Counted from the stretch's first letter, positions 26,146 to 35,014 are shown. The stretch: DNA of 64,000 bases from Massilia sp. IC2-278 (GCF_020708045.1 NZ_JAJFES010000005.1:1-64000), one strand, 5' to 3'. Translations and numbers: made by a program. The notes: generated by a model from the letters alone, not told the origin.

Positions 26146-28446
26146 GTGACGCCCATCACCGACATTGCGCACTGGCGCACCCACATCTTTTCCCGCCTGC
26201 TCACGATCGTGCTCGTACTCGGCATCGTCACGGCTTTACCCAGCATCGTGGTAGCTGCGCGCGAAGGCCTGTGGCCGGTCATCGCGGTCGACCTGCTGGC
26301 CATCGCCTGGCTGGCCTGCATCTGGCGCCTGCGCGGCCTGCCGTACCGCACGCGGGTGTGGCACTTCATCGCCATCGTGTTCTTCGTCGCCACCGGCATG
26401 ATGGTCAACATCGGCCAGGTAGCCCAGCTCTACCTGATCGCGCCGCCGGTCTTTGCCGCCGTGCTGCTGGGCATGCGCCCGGCCCTGGCCGCCCTCGGCC
26501 TGAGCGCCGCGATCATCCTGGGCCTGGGCCTGTCGGGCATCGTGCAGGCCGACGTCGCCGGCTTGCCGCCCGGTGAAGCGGTGTCCTCGCTGCTGGTGGC
26601 GCTGAACTTCATGTTCGTCGGCTCGCTGATCACGGTGTCCTGCGGCAGCCTGCTGCAAAAGCTGGAAGCCTCGCTGGGCGACCTGCGCCTGTTCGCCGAC
26701 ACGCTGGAAGAAGGCCAGAACGCCGTGCAGCTGCTGAACGCGGAACTGCGCCTGGCGGCAGCCGCGGTGTCCCAGTTGAACGACAAGGTGGTCATCATCC
26801 GCGCCGCGGCGCCGGGCCAGCCGCAGCCGATCATCTTCGCCAACGATGCCTTCCTGCGCGCCGCCGGCTATGCGCGCCAGGAACTGCTGGGACGCAGCAT
26901 GAAGCTGCTGATCGGCCCGGAAACCGACCGCGCCGAAGTGGCGCGCATCACCGCCGCCATGGAGCGCGGCCGTGGCGTGTCGGCCGAGCTGATGGTGCAT
27001 GCACGCGACGGCACGCCCTACTGGCTCGAGCTCGAGGTCACGCCCTTCCTCGACGAACACGGCGCGCTCACGCACTGGGTGGCGGTCGGGCGCGACATCG
27101 GCGAGCGCAAGAAGGCCGCCGGCGCCATCCACCGCCTGGCCTACTACGACGTGCTGACCGGCCTGCCGAACCGGCGCCTGCTGGGCGAGCGCCTGGAAGC
27201 CGAGCTGGCGCGGGCGCATGCGGGCGAGGCGGGTGGCGCCCTGCTCTTCATCGACCTCGACAACTTCAAGGTCGTGAACGACGCGCGCGGCCATGCCACC
27301 GGCGACGCCCTGCTGCGCCAGGCGGCGGCGCGCCTGTCCGCCCTGGTCGGCGAGGCCGGCATGGTGGCGCGCATCGGCGGCGACGAATTCGTGGTCCTGC
27401 TCACCGGCCTGGGCCAGGGCGAAGCCGCGGTGTCAAGCGCCGCGCTGGCGCGCGCCCAGGACATCCGCGCGGCGCTGGCCGAGGACATCGAGATCGACGG
27501 CCACCGCTACAACTCCTCGGCCAGCATCGGCGTGGCGCCGCTGCCGCGCCCGGGCCAGAGCGCCGACGACCTGCTGCGCGAGGCCGACACCGCCATGTAC
27601 CGCGCCAAGGCCGGCGGTCGCAACGGCGTGGCCTTGTTCGAGGCCACCATGCGCGCCGAGGTCGAGAGGCGCCTGACGCTGGAACGCGAGCTTGGCCTGG
27701 CGCTGGCGCGCGAGGAACTGGCGATGCACCTGCAATTGCAGTTCGATGCCGCCGGCAGCCCGGTCGGCGCCGAACTGCTGATGCGCTGGCGGCGCCAGGA
27801 CGGCAGCAGCGTCGCACCCGACGTGTTCATTCCGGTGGCGGAAGCGACGGGCCTGATCGTGCCGCTGGGCGAATGGGCGCTGCGCCAGGCGTGCCAGGCC
27901 TGGCTCCGGCTCGACGCGGCAGGGCACGCGCTGCCGCTGTCGGTGAACGTCAGCCCCTCGCAGTTCCGCCAGCACGGCTTCGTCGATTCGGTGCGGCGCC
28001 TGCTGCAGGAGACCGGCGTGCCGGCCAGCCAGCTGATCTTCGAACTCACCGAAGGCCTGGTGGTGGGCCAGCGCGACGGCATCATCGCGCGCATGGGCGA
28101 ACTGGCCGCGCTCGGCATCCGCTTCTCGATCGACGACTTCGGCACCGGCTACTCGAACCTGGCCTACCTGAAGCGCATGCCGCTGTACGAACTGAAGATC
28201 GACAAGAGCTTCATCCGCGACACGCCGCACGACGCCGACGGCACCGCCATCGTGCGCACCATCCTGGGCATGGCCGCCCACCTGCGCCTGCGCGTGGTGG
28301 CCGAAGGCGTGGAGACGCCGGAGCAGGCATGCTTCCTGGCCGAGCACGGCGCGCCGCACATGCAGGGCTACCTGTTTGCGCGGCCCATGCCGCTGGCCGA
28401 GGTGCTGGCGCGTCTGGCCGACGGGGAGGAGCGCCACGCCGCCTGA
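26146..28446 (+). CDS. membrane-bound PAS-GGDEF-EAL cyclic-di-GMP protein
   Basis: The 766-residue protein has about six N-terminal transmembrane helices (roughly 15-170), a PAS domain (about 200-315, with RDIGERKKA at its end), a GGDEF domain with intact GGDEF at 411-415, and an EAL domain. The EAL catalytic residues are present: ExLxR in ELLMR (543-547), NVSPSQF, DDFGTGYSNL (663 on), KIDKSFI and AEGVET. Both diguanylate cyclase and phosphodiesterase activity are therefore possible. No RxxD inhibitory site precedes GGDEF. The start is GTG after GAAGGCAAC. The membrane part may sense an unknown signal. Confidence 0.93.
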   Translation: MTPITDIAHWRTHIFSRLLTIVLVLGIVTALPSIVVAAREGLWPVIAVDLLAIAWLACIWRLRGLPYRTRVWHFIAIVFFVATGMMVNIGQVAQLYLIAPPVFAAVLLGMRPALAALGLSAAIILGLGLSGIVQADVAGLPPGEAVSSLLVALNFMFVGSLITVSCGSLLQKLEASLGDLRLFADTLEEGQNAVQLLNAELRLAAAAVSQLNDKVVIIRAAAPGQPQPIIFANDAFLRAAGYARQELLGRSMKLLIGPETDRAEVARITAAMERGRGVSAELMVHARDGTPYWLELEVTPFLDEHGALTHWVAVGRDIGERKKAAGAIHRLAYYDVLTGLPNRRLLGERLEAELARAHAGEAGGALLFIDLDNFKVVNDARGHATGDALLRQAAARLSALVGEAGMVARIGGDEFVVLLTGLGQGEAAVSSAALARAQDIRAALAEDIEIDGHRYNSSASIGVAPLPRPGQSADDLLREADTAMYRAKAGGRNGVALFEATMRAEVERRLTLERELGLALAREELAMHLQLQFDAAGSPVGAELLMRWRRQDGSSVAPDVFIPVAEATGLIVPLGEWALRQACQAWLRLDAAGHALPLSVNVSPSQFRQHGFVDSVRRLLQETGVPASQLIFELTEGLVVGQRDGIIARMGELAALGIRFSIDDFGTGYSNLAYLKRMPLYELKIDKSFIRDTPHDADGTAIVRTILGMAAHLRLRVVAEGVETPEQACFLAEHGAPHMQGYLFARPMPLAEVLARLADGEERHAA

Positions 28447-28486
28447 AGCGCCGGGCGCCATCCCATTCATGCAAGCATGGCGGCGC

Positions 28487-29884
28487 CTAGGCCTGGAAAG
28501 GCAGGCCGGCGTGTGCGAACACCTCCGCCACGGATGCACGCACCTCGTCGGACAGTTGCAGCCGGCGCAGACCGCCATGCGCGATCAGGGGCAACAGGAA
28601 ACCGCGCTGCGTGTCGGTAGGCTTGCGCCTGGCCATCCGGGCCCATCGGACCCAATCGGCCAGGTCCGGATACCAGGACGGCAGCGCCGCATCCCCATCG
28701 GGTTCGCGCTCGGCCAGCCACATGGCGGTGCCTAGCGCATCCCAATGGTTCATGTCGGCGAACCACCACAGCAATGCCCGATCCGCCGGCGCCTGCAGCT
28801 GCATGCGGACTGCCTCGAAGGGAAGATAGGCGCCGTGCTTGCGTACCAACTGCAGGAGCAAGACGCGCAACTCCGGCGCCGGATCGGCCAGGACCCGGAG
28901 CGCGATCTCGTCCCTTTCCGCCGGCGCGAGCCGCAGCCAGGCCTGCGCCGCCCGGCTGCGTACGCGTGCGACAGGATGATGCAGGAAGGGATTGATGCTG
29001 TCGAGGCAAGAGAGCTGGCGCGATGCGCCGAGTTCGGCCAGGCAAATGCCGATGCGTGCCGGGCTGGCGCCGGGCACGGTCAATGCCTCCCGGTAGAGCG
29101 CGGCAACGTCCTGCCCCTGGCCGGCGAGGTGGGCAGCCGCAACGGCGCGCAGCGACGCCTGGCGCGCAAACAATGCGTCCTCTACGTAGCGGGTTATGCC
29201 GCGCGCGATAAGGGCACGCAATGCGCGCGCACGGATGGGCGTGCTCTTCGACGCAAACGCGCGCACCAGTTCGGATTCGCCACACCCCTCCTCGCTGCGT
29301 TCGAGATGATCGAAGGCAAGACGCGTCAGCACGATGTCGCTGCTTGCCGGCACCACGAGCGCGAACAGCGCTTGCGGCGTCATGGCATGTGTACCTGCAA
29401 GCAGCCGGAACACGGCTCGTCCCACCTGGATATCCCGGCCTTGCAAGGCCCCCGCCAGGGCAGGCGCGCCGGCCTGGTCGATTATCGTGCGCTCGAATGC
29501 GGCGACCCACTGGGCGTGCGTTTCGCGCTTCGCATGCAATAGCGCGTAGGCCGCGGGCAAGGCGCCGCACAGGTCGGCTGCCGAGGCCGTCGGCACCACC
29601 GCCTCCAGCGCGCGCCGGGCCGCCGCGCGCACCTGCGGCACCCAGTCGTTGAGCCGTTCGACTAGCCTGGCCACCGCGCCTTCCGGCGCCAGCCGGCCGC
29701 AGTACTCGACGGCAGCCTGGCGGATGTAGCCGTCGCGATGCGCAAGATACGGCTGCACCTGTTCGATGTGCGTCGTTCGGTGCAGCGCTTCCAGCTCGCC
29801 TTCGAGCCAGGCTGTGTAGTGGGAGCTGTCCGCATACTCGCCAGAGCGTGGCAACAGCCCGAAAATTCGCCAAAGAATGTTCAT
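28487..29884 (-). CDS. HEAT-repeat protein
   Basis: The protein of about 465 residues is built from helical repeats of 30-35 residues, for example HRDGYIRQAAVEYCGRLAP, NDWVPQVRAAARRALEAV, KSTPIRARALRALIARG and HHPVARVRSRAAQAWLRLAP. Each has the Arg/Ala pattern of HEAT or PBS-lyase-type repeats, so it is a scaffold for protein binding. No signal peptide is seen, though the first residues (MNILWRIFGLLP) are hydrophobic. A start five codons upstream (29899) is also possible. No catalytic motif; function unknown. Convergent with the c-di-GMP gene, divergent from uvsE. Confidence 0.8.
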   Translation of the reverse strand: MNILWRIFGLLPRSGEYADSSHYTAWLEGELEALHRTTHIEQVQPYLAHRDGYIRQAAVEYCGRLAPEGAVARLVERLNDWVPQVRAAARRALEAVVPTASAADLCGALPAAYALLHAKRETHAQWVAAFERTIIDQAGAPALAGALQGRDIQVGRAVFRLLAGTHAMTPQALFALVVPASSDIVLTRLAFDHLERSEEGCGESELVRAFASKSTPIRARALRALIARGITRYVEDALFARQASLRAVAAAHLAGQGQDVAALYREALTVPGASPARIGICLAELGASRQLSCLDSINPFLHHPVARVRSRAAQAWLRLAPAERDEIALRVLADPAPELRVLLLQLVRKHGAYLPFEAVRMQLQAPADRALLWWFADMNHWDALGTAMWLAEREPDGDAALPSWYPDLADWVRWARMARRKPTDTQRGFLLPLIAHGGLRRLQLSDEVRASVAEVFAHAGLPFQA

Positions 29885-30026
29885 TTGGCAAATATACATC
29901 GGAACTGATTACGCAAGGACGCCAGGCTACCGCTCTGCACCAGCGAATGGCAGGCGGGTCCTACCGCGCTCTCGTCCGCCGGACGACGGCCTATACTGGC
30001 CTGCAACGTCATCCTGCGAGAAACCT

Positions 30027-30926
30027 ATGCCCCCTCACCTCGGCCTGGTGTGCATCACCGCATCGAAAGAGGTCCGCTACCGGACCGTCACCCGCAAGCG
30101 CCTGCTCGAGCAATCGCTCGATGGGCAGCGCAAGATTCTGGAAGATATTTTCCGCGATAACATCCAGACCTTCGACGGCGCCATGCGCTATTGCCAGCAG
30201 AACGGCATTGCCCTGTACCGCCTGCCGTCGTCGATCTTTCCGTTTTCCGACGAGCCGATCGGGCGCGAGATCCTGGAAACCCTCGCCCCGATCCTGGCGC
30301 GCTCGGGCGAACGCGCAACCGCCGCCGGCATCCGCCTGGTGATGCACCCGGACCAGTTCGTGGTGCTGAGTTCGGATTCGCCGGCGGTGGTGGAGAACAG
30401 CGTCAAGATCTTGCAGATGCACGCCGACATCATGGACTTGCTGAAGCAGCCACGCTCGCCCTGGGCGATTCTGGAAATCCACGGCGGCAAGTCCGACCGG
30501 GCCGACGCCCTGGTGGCGGCGATCGGCCGCCTGCCGGAGGCGATCCGCTCGCGCCTGGCGCTGGAAAACGACGAGTATTCGTACAGCGCCGAAGAAATCT
30601 ACGCGATCTGCAAGCGCGCCGGCGTGCCGATGGTGTTCGACGCCCACCACCACATCGTGCACGAAAAGCTCGACAGCTACGAGCACCCGAGCGTGGCCGA
30701 GATGCTGGCCAAGGCGCGCGAGACCTGGCCCGACCCGGCGCAGCAGCTGGTGCACATCTCGAACGGGCGCGAAGGTTTCAACGACCGCCAGCATTCGGAC
30801 CTGATCGCCACCATGCCTTCGTCCTACGCCGGCGCGCCGTGGATCGAGATCGAGGCGAAATCGAAGGAAGAAGCGATTGCCGGGCTACGGCCCTGGCTCG
30901 GCACGCTTGCCGTCCAGGCCGGCTGA
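30027..30926 (+). CDS. uvsE: UV DNA damage repair endonuclease UvsE
   Basis: The 299-residue TIM-barrel nuclease begins HLGLVCITASKEVRYRT, as UvsE/UVDE proteins do. The metal ligands and conserved segments are visible: MHPDQFVVLSS, LEIHGGKSDR, ALENDEYSYS, FDAHHHIVHEKL and HISNGREGF. It nicks DNA next to UV photoproducts and abasic sites, a route separate from UvrABC. I start at MPPHLG; the longer frame is non-conserved. This is a typical accessory repair gene with patchy distribution. Confidence 0.93.
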   Translation: MPPHLGLVCITASKEVRYRTVTRKRLLEQSLDGQRKILEDIFRDNIQTFDGAMRYCQQNGIALYRLPSSIFPFSDEPIGREILETLAPILARSGERATAAGIRLVMHPDQFVVLSSDSPAVVENSVKILQMHADIMDLLKQPRSPWAILEIHGGKSDRADALVAAIGRLPEAIRSRLALENDEYSYSAEEIYAICKRAGVPMVFDAHHHIVHEKLDSYEHPSVAEMLAKARETWPDPAQQLVHISNGREGFNDRQHSDLIATMPSSYAGAPWIEIEAKSKEEAIAGLRPWLGTLAVQAG

Positions 30927-30977
30927 TCGACATCAAGCGGACGGCGCTGCCGCCGCCCGCTTCCGATTCCCCTACCC

Positions 30978-31838
30978 TTATTCGCTGCGCTTGACGATCA
31001 CCGCCTCCAGGTACTCGGACGGCACCACCAGCGAAGCGCCGCCGGCGGTATTCGCGCCGTGCAGCATGCAGGTGATGTCGGCCTCCAGCGCCGCCTGGCC
31101 GGCGCCGTCGAGCGCGGCAAACGCTTTCTGCACCGGGCCGTAGTAATCCTTGAATACCTGCAGCCAGTGCCCGGTCGAGGCATAGCGGAACAGGAAGCTG
31201 CGGCGCGTGATGCGGATGCCGGCCGCCTGGGCGCCGAACAGTTCGCGCAGGTAATCCTCGCTGCCCCACATCGCCGGGGAGCGCAGCCCGGCCGGTGGCG
31301 GCACGTACTTGCCGATGGTCTTGAACAACTGGCCGACCAGGCCTTCAGGCGTCCAGCTCGCCAGGCCGATACGCCCGCCCGGACGCACCACGCGCAACAG
31401 CTCGCTTGAAGAGCGGGCATGGTCGGGCGTGAACATCACGCCGAAGGTGGACAGCGCCACGTCGAACGTGCTGTCGGCGAACGGCAGGTCCTCGGCATCG
31501 GCGATACGGAAATCGATCTTCAGGCCCTCGGCCTCGGCGCGTGCGCGGCCCTTGTCCAGCAATGCCGGCACGTAGTCGGTCGAGGTCACGCGGGCGAAGC
31601 GGTGCGCGGCGGCCAGGCTGGCGTTGCCGTTGCCGGCCGCCACATCGAGCACGGTCTCGCCGGCACGGATGTCGGCGGCTTCGGCCAGGGTTTCGCCGAC
31701 GATCTGCAGGGTGACGCCGATCACGGCGAAGTCGCCGCTGGCCCAGGTGGCCTGCTGGCGGTGCTTGATGGCGGCAAAGTCCGGCTGGGCGGCGCGCCCC
31801 TGCGGCAAGGTTGAAGTCGATTGCGTTGGCTTGTCCAT
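30978..31838 (-). CDS. class I SAM-dependent methyltransferase
   Basis: The 286-residue protein has methyltransferase motif I VLDVAAGNGNASLA (63 on), an acidic residue after it in TSTDYVPALL, motif II-like DAEDLPFADSTFDVALST and VVRPGGRIGLASWTPEG. This is the UbiE/SmtA-type fold for small-molecule methylation; the substrate is unknown. Divergent from the AraC gene, which may control it. Confidence 0.88.
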   Translation of the reverse strand: MDKPTQSTSTLPQGRAAQPDFAAIKHRQQATWASGDFAVIGVTLQIVGETLAEAADIRAGETVLDVAAGNGNASLAAAHRFARVTSTDYVPALLDKGRARAEAEGLKIDFRIADAEDLPFADSTFDVALSTFGVMFTPDHARSSSELLRVVRPGGRIGLASWTPEGLVGQLFKTIGKYVPPPAGLRSPAMWGSEDYLRELFGAQAAGIRITRRSFLFRYASTGHWLQVFKDYYGPVQKAFAALDGAGQAALEADITCMLHGANTAGGASLVVPSEYLEAVIVKRSE

Positions 31839-31942
31839 GGTGGCATCCTCCCATCTCCTAGTTGAAGATGACGAGTATCGCGCGCATGCGCAGCGGCGGC
31901 TTGCTCCAGCGTCGCTCCGGTTTGCCCGCGCATCCTGAACCG

Positions 31943-32938
31943 ATGGGTATCGACACCTTGTCCGATGTGCTGCGCTCGGTACGCCTGCGCGGCGCGGTCT
32001 TCTACCAGCTCAGTTTGCCGACGAACTGGGCGGTGGAAGCGCCGCCCCTGCGCGACCTGGCCGGCCTGCTGTTCCCCGACGCCGAGCACGTCATGGAATA
32101 CCACGTGCTCACGCGCGGTAGCGGCTGGGTCACGGTGGCCGGCCTGGCGCCGGTGCGCCTGCAGCCGGGCGACACCATCATCCTGCCGCACGGCGACGGC
32201 CACGTGCTCTCCAGCGACCCGGCCCAGCAGCCCACGCGCATCGATCCGGCCTGGGTGGCCGCCACCCGCGATGCGCCGAAGCCGATCCCGATCGTGTTCC
32301 ACTCGCAGTACGAAATCACCTGGGGCGAGCCGGCCCAGGCGGCCGAGAACGGGGTGACCTGCGGCTTCCTCAGCTGCGACCGTCACCCCTTCAACCCGCT
32401 GCTTGGCGCCCTGCCGCGCCTGCTGCACCTGCCGGCCAGTGGCGCCAGCGCGCGCACCGACCTGGCCGCCCTGGCCGCGCGCGTGGAACAGAACCAGCCG
32501 GGCGCCGCCGCGCTGCTGGAACGCGCCAGCGAAACCATGTTCATCGACGCCCTGCGCCGCTACCTCGAGCACCTGCCGGCCGGCAGTACCGGCTGGCTGG
32601 CCGGACTGCGCGACCCGCAGCTGGGCCGGGCGCTGGGCCTGATCCACCGCGCGCCGGCGCGGCCCTGGACCATCGACGACCTGGCGCGCGCCGCCGGCCT
32701 GTCGCGCTCGGTCTTCTGCGCCCGCTTCCTGCGCTTGCTGGGCCAGCCGCCGATGCAATACCTGGCGCGCTGGCGCATGGAAGCGGCGGCCGGGCTGCTG
32801 CGCGACAGCCGGGCGCCGGTGGCGTCGGTGGCGCTGGAAGTCGGCTACGAGTCGGAGGCGGCGTTTGCGCGGGCGTTCAAGCGCGAGGTGGGGACGTCGC
32901 CGGCGCGCTGGCGGCGCGAGCATGTGACGACGGGTTGA
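31943..32938 (+). CDS. AraC family transcriptional regulator with cupin sensor domain
   Basis: About 331 residues: an N-terminal cupin (AraC_binding_2 type; VMEYHVLTRGSGWVTV, LQPGDTIILPHGDGH) and a C-terminal double helix-turn-helix (TIDDLARAAGLSRSVFCARFLRLLG, VASVALEVGYESEAAFARAFKREVG, TSPARWRRE). The frame is open to a TTG upstream, but MGIDTLSDVLRSVRLRGAVFY is the usual beginning of this family, so I chose 31943. Divergent from the methyltransferase gene. Such regulators often control the adjacent divergent gene. Confidence 0.9.
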   Translation: MGIDTLSDVLRSVRLRGAVFYQLSLPTNWAVEAPPLRDLAGLLFPDAEHVMEYHVLTRGSGWVTVAGLAPVRLQPGDTIILPHGDGHVLSSDPAQQPTRIDPAWVAATRDAPKPIPIVFHSQYEITWGEPAQAAENGVTCGFLSCDRHPFNPLLGALPRLLHLPASGASARTDLAALAARVEQNQPGAAALLERASETMFIDALRRYLEHLPAGSTGWLAGLRDPQLGRALGLIHRAPARPWTIDDLARAAGLSRSVFCARFLRLLGQPPMQYLARWRMEAAAGLLRDSRAPVASVALEVGYESEAAFARAFKREVGTSPARWRREHVTTG

Positions 32939-32995
32939 TGCTGCATTCAAGAAATTATGGACTTGCGGCTAGTTCATGCTAAAATTCGCCGCCTT

Positions 32996-33071
32996 GGCCT
33001 GGTAGCTCAGTTGGTAGAGCAGAGGATTGAAAATCCTTGTGTCGGTGGTTCGATTCCGCCCCGGGCCACCA
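32996..33071 (+). tRNA. tRNA-Phe(GAA), copy 2
   Basis: Identical in all 76 nt to copy 1, with GAA at 33029-33031 and CCA encoded. A -10 like TAAAAT lies at 32980-32985. Downstream bases resemble copy 1 (AAGAATGCAGCAT) and lead to a matching terminator. The 18-bp segment GATTGAAAATCCTTGTGT (33025-33042) recurs exactly at 34306-34323. Confidence 0.98.
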
Positions 33072-33099
33072 AGAATGCAGCATCCCTGACGATGCAAAC

Positions 33100-33126
33100 A
33101 AAACGCCACCTTCGGGTGGCGTTTTT
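33100..33126 (+). terminator. tRNA-Phe terminator, copy 2
   Basis: AAAACGCCACC-TTCG-GGTGGCGTTTTT, the same hairpin as at 19903, with five T after the stem. Confidence 0.92.
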
Positions 33127-33217
33127 GTTTTCGGCTGGACCGTGCAATATCCATGCACCGGTATGTGAAAGTGCTACGATAAAGGCAGTTCACAACACGC
33201 CTATTGCAAGGATTGCC

Positions 33218-33670
33218 ATGCCAAGCCAGCCGGATCTCACGGTCTACTCATCAGACCACCAGCTTCAGCTCGTGGTGGAAATAAAACGCGTATCAGGCAA
33301 AGGGCCGGAGTGGGCGGCCGAACTCCATCGAAATCTTCTCGAATACCACGCAGTTCCGCCCTCCCCTTTCTTCCTGCTTGTGTTACCGGACCATTTGTAT
33401 CTATGGTCGACCCAGCAAGGTGAGGATGCCTATCTGCCACAGTATGAAGCAGTGACCACATCGGCACTAAAAAAGTATTTACCTAAAAAAGCTCATTATT
33501 CCAGTGAAATAACCGAGCTAGGCCTTCAACTGGCCGTGCAATTCTGGCTGAGCGAATTGACTAATCCCAATGCAACTCCGGATGCACATGAATATGGGCA
33601 GTGGGTCATGGAATCAGGACTGTTCGCTGCCATTCGTCGAGGATCGGTTCAAATCGAGGCCGTGGTGTGA
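33218..33670 (+). CDS. uncharacterised protein with PD-(D/E)xK-like motif
   Basis: The 150-residue protein opens with a beta-strand pattern SDHQLQLVVEIKRV in which D13, E21 and K23 are placed like the D...ExK of restriction-endonuclease-fold nucleases. FFLLVLPDHLYLW follows as a further core strand. The frame is open upstream through the tRNA, but I start at MPSQPD. It overlaps the next gene by GTGA. Codon use is unlike its neighbours. It may be a nuclease, or an inactive partner controlling the PIN-like protein. The family is not recognised by name. Confidence 0.72.
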   Translation: MPSQPDLTVYSSDHQLQLVVEIKRVSGKGPEWAAELHRNLLEYHAVPPSPFFLLVLPDHLYLWSTQQGEDAYLPQYEAVTTSALKKYLPKKAHYSSEITELGLQLAVQFWLSELTNPNATPDAHEYGQWVMESGLFAAIRRGSVQIEAVV

Positions 33671-34311
33671 TCGTTTATATCGAGTCGAATTTCATTCTGG
33701 AACTCGCACTCTTGCAGGAGGAAGGCGCGTCTTGTGAAGCCATCCTTCACCTGGCGGAAACAGCTGCGATCAAGATTGCAGTTCCAGCATTTTCATTGGG
33801 TGAGCCCTACGAAACCCTGGTACGCCGCCACCGTGAACGGCGTGCACTCGCTGGTGCCCTGGCCAGCGAGCTGACACAACTGCGGCGCTCCGCATCCTAT
33901 AAGGAGAGCGTCAAGGACGCGGATGCGATGGCCACTATCTTGACCGAATCAGGTAGGCAGGAAAGCGAACGGCTCAACTCGGTTTTGCTACGACTGGCCA
34001 ATATTGCGGTTATTTTGCCAAACGACCGCCCTGTGATGCATTTGGCGTTGACGTCACAGCAGTCACTCAACTTGAGTCCGCAAGATTCCATCGTCTATGC
34101 ATCGGTGCATCAGCATGCCAGTACTGAAACTGATGAGAAATGCTTTATCAACAAAAACGTCAAGGATTTCCTGATACCGGAAATTGCAGCCGAATTTTCT
34201 GCATATAACTGTAAACTGCTGGGCAAGTTTAGTACCGGACTCGGCTATATACGTTCCAGATTGCCTGCAATGACTGCGGCAAAGTCCAGCGCTGCAGGAA
34301 CTGGCGATTGA
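33667..34311 (+). CDS. PIN domain-like protein
   Basis: The 214-residue protein begins IVYIESNFILELALLQEEG, in the form of PIN nucleases, but the first acid is Glu (E6) instead of Asp. Other acids are at the expected places: E46 in FSLGEPYETL, D140 in LSPQDSIVYASV and D167 in INKNVKDF. It starts with GTG, overlapping the stop of the preceding gene, so the two are coupled. PIN proteins are RNases, often toxins. Its stop codon lies inside the 18-bp tRNA-Phe repeat, so the C-terminal residues may have been formed by the integration junction. Confidence 0.75.
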   Translation: MIVYIESNFILELALLQEEGASCEAILHLAETAAIKIAVPAFSLGEPYETLVRRHRERRALAGALASELTQLRRSASYKESVKDADAMATILTESGRQESERLNSVLLRLANIAVILPNDRPVMHLALTSQQSLNLSPQDSIVYASVHQHASTETDEKCFINKNVKDFLIPEIAAEFSAYNCKLLGKFSTGLGYIRSRLPAMTAAKSSAAGTGD

Positions 34312-34323
34312 AAATCCTTGTGT
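34306..34323 (+). repeat. 18-bp tRNA-Phe direct repeat (att-like)
   Basis: GATTGAAAATCCTTGTGT, exact copy of the tRNA-Phe anticodon-loop region at 33025-33042 and 19826-19843. Similarity stops sharply at both ends. Confidence 0.85.
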
Positions 34324-34326
34324 GAC

Positions 34327-34794
34327 TTACTCTTTCCTTTCCCTGAATTCACCTTCAATCACCGTGTCGTCCTCTTTGTTGCGCGCGCTGTGGCCTGCGG
34401 CAAATCGCGAGAACGGCGATGACAGCCGCTTGAACACGGTTCTTTTCAGCCAGGGATAGCCAAGAACAAAAGCCGTCGTCAATCCTGTGAACACTGCGGG
34501 CACATAGTCGCCGTGCGACAGGAAGAGCAACAAGGTCAATGCGAGCAAGCTTACGATGAGCGGCCGGCGTGCAGGTTTCGGCAGCAGGCCAATAATGCGC
34601 AGCCTGCCATTGCTTATCCACGGAAACCGTGCGAACAGAACGCCAAGCAGCAAGCCGGCCATGAACCGGCCCGTGCCGAGTTGATCGGCCAACACGCCAA
34701 CGACGAGGAAACCGGTGTAGGTCATCGTGCCGGCCAGGGCGGCCAGCACGCATAAGACAAGGGCGATCGTAAGCCTGGGTCTGCCGACCGCCAC
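34327..34794 (-). CDS. small membrane protein of unknown function
   Basis: The 155-residue protein has about four transmembrane helices: LTIALVLCVLAALAGTMTYTG, RFMAGLLLGVLFA, LIVSLLALTLLLFL and PAVFTGLTTAFVLGYPWL, followed by a charged cytosolic tail. The start read here is GTG at 34794. It lies between the 18-bp tRNA-Phe repeat and a decayed tRNA-Phe end at 34911, so it may also be accessory DNA. I do not recognise the family. Confidence 0.6.
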   Translation of the reverse strand: MAVGRPRLTIALVLCVLAALAGTMTYTGFLVVGVLADQLGTGRFMAGLLLGVLFARFPWISNGRLRIIGLLPKPARRPLIVSLLALTLLLFLSHGDYVPAVFTGLTTAFVLGYPWLKRTVFKRLSSPFSRFAAGHSARNKEDDTVIEGEFRERKE

Positions 34795-34910
34795 TCTGAT
34801 GAAGGAACCGAGGATTTGTGTACTCCTGCAAATGAATCGGAATGCTGCCGCAAAATTTTAACAGCACTCCCCCGTCTCAGGGTTTTGAACCGGACCAGGC
34901 AAGGCGCGCC

Positions 34911-34933
34911 GCGATTCGGCCCGGGCCATCAAG
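34911..34933 (+). pseudogene. decayed tRNA-Phe 3' end
   Basis: GCGATTCGGCCCGGGCCATCAAG resembles the tRNA-Phe T-loop and acceptor 3' end followed by its downstream bases (CGATTCCGCCCCGGGCCACCAAG) with a few changes. Upstream TCAGGGTTTTGAA (34877-34889) may be the decayed anticodon arm. Confidence 0.5.
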
Positions 34934-35014
34934 ACGGGCACATCCTCTCCCGATAACGTTTCATGCCTGGCCGCGTGGCGCCAATCCCAGGCGCTTTTCT
35001 CCAGACACCCGGCG

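Larger units (their letters stand above)
33025..34323 (+). mobile_element. tRNA-Phe-bounded islet (possible integrated mini-element)
   Basis: The 18-bp GATTGAAAATCCTTGTGT of the tRNA-Phe anticodon loop and 3' stem (33025-33042) is repeated exactly at 34306-34323, in the same orientation. The 1.3 kb between holds a two-gene overlapping operon whose base composition is visibly more AT-rich than its neighbours. Direct repeats of a tRNA anticodon region are the usual attL/attR of tyrosine recombinase elements. No integrase is present, so it is a remnant or an element mobilised in trans. Confidence 0.6.
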
